5,932 nt of DNA from Planctomycetaceae bacterium (GTDB taxonomy: Bacteria; Planctomycetota; Planctomycetia; Planctomycetales; Planctomycetaceae), in NCBI GenBank assembly GCA_016765335.1, contig JAESQE010000546.1, positions 1-5,932 of the forward strand, read 5' to 3'. Position numbers and translations under genes: made by a program. Shown piece by piece: positions 5,865 through 5,932 of this stretch. Position 1 is the first letter of the stretch, and the number at the start of each line of letters is the position of its first letter. Below the pieces are notes generated by a model. The model saw nothing but the letters and a program-made list of their open reading frames with translations, was not told where the DNA came from and ran no database searches.

Positions 5865-5932
5865 TCGTGGCCTTGTACTGACAAGGACTTAGGGTATGTT
5901 CAACGCGCAAACAAATATGCGAATGCGTATAA
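5865..5932 (-). repeat. Right terminal inverted-repeat arm
   Basis: This is the inverted copy of 5481-5548. It contains ccttgt-actg-acaagg (5871-5886), a perfect 6-bp hairpin, and atatgc-gaat-gcgtat (5915-5930), a hairpin with one G-T pair. It ends in gcgtataa, so this tip also carries an outward-facing TATAA, like the left tip. Confidence 0.8.

Larger units (their letters stand above)
5481..5932. mobile_element. Non-coding inverted-repeat (MITE/foldback-like) element
   Basis: 452 bases are bounded by long inverted copies: 5481-5548 against 5865-5932 match at 58 of 68 positions without gaps, the outer 32 at 30 of 32. Similarity resumes deeper at 5571-5587 against 5826-5842 (14 of 17) in the same ungapped register, so the arms were probably at least 107 bases originally. 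The central 240 bases hold no convincing coding frame, so an autonomous transposase is absent. Length, terminal repeats and lack of genes fit a miniature inverted-repeat transposable element or foldback element. The transposase family is not recognisable. The right end coincides with the last base of the window, so the true boundary and any target duplication cannot be checked. The left flank is '...gagata'. Confidence 0.75.

Noticed and set aside
1..5932. CRISPR array, tRNA or rRNA genes
   Set aside because: No regularly spaced direct repeats, cloverleaf with a CCA-type end or rRNA-like conserved stretch was seen on either strand.

Overview
The window looks like part of a planctomycete chromosome with moderate to low GC, of the Gimesia or Thalassoglobus kind. 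The clues are a WD40-repeat tail, a large lipoprotein with a planctomycete-style CPPC thioredoxin module, an alpha/beta hydrolase of the 'LPGIEG' type, and a fused AroD-AroE-like protein. This placement comes from recognising families by eye; no search was run and the genus is a guess.

Layout. Positions 1-276 (+) are the 3' end of a WD40-repeat gene. It ends at a perfect 18-bp A-/U-flanked stem (330-368) that can terminate both strands. A small unrecognised minus-strand gene (383-631) with a C-terminal membrane segment converges on the same stem. Positions 632-1045 carry no convincing gene, but hold two inverted repeats and a weak promoter candidate. Next come two plus-strand genes 54 bases apart, probably one operon: a 662-residue lipoprotein with a C-terminal thioredoxin-like CPPC domain (1046-3034) and an alpha/beta hydrolase with a readable Ser-Asp-His triad (3089-3979). 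Converging on them from the right is a 476-residue fused type I dehydroquinate dehydratase/shikimate dehydrogenase homologue (4002-5432, minus). The last 452 bases (5481-5932) are a non-coding inverted-repeat (foldback or MITE-like) element.

Two things stand out. First, the AroD-AroE-like protein keeps the length and landmarks of both folds, but by eye most catalytic and substrate-binding residues in both halves are replaced. It looks like a double pseudoenzyme, perhaps a shikimate-pathway sensor or scaffold rather than an enzyme. Second, the gene starts 48 bases from the tip of the inverted-repeat element. An exact TATAAT pointing at the gene straddles the element's edge, so the insertion may have supplied its promoter. 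The arms are 58/68 identical as inverted copies, and each contains two smaller palindromes kept in both copies.

No link between the redox lipoprotein/hydrolase pair and the AroDE-like gene can be read from the sequence beyond convergent adjacency with a 22-base gap.
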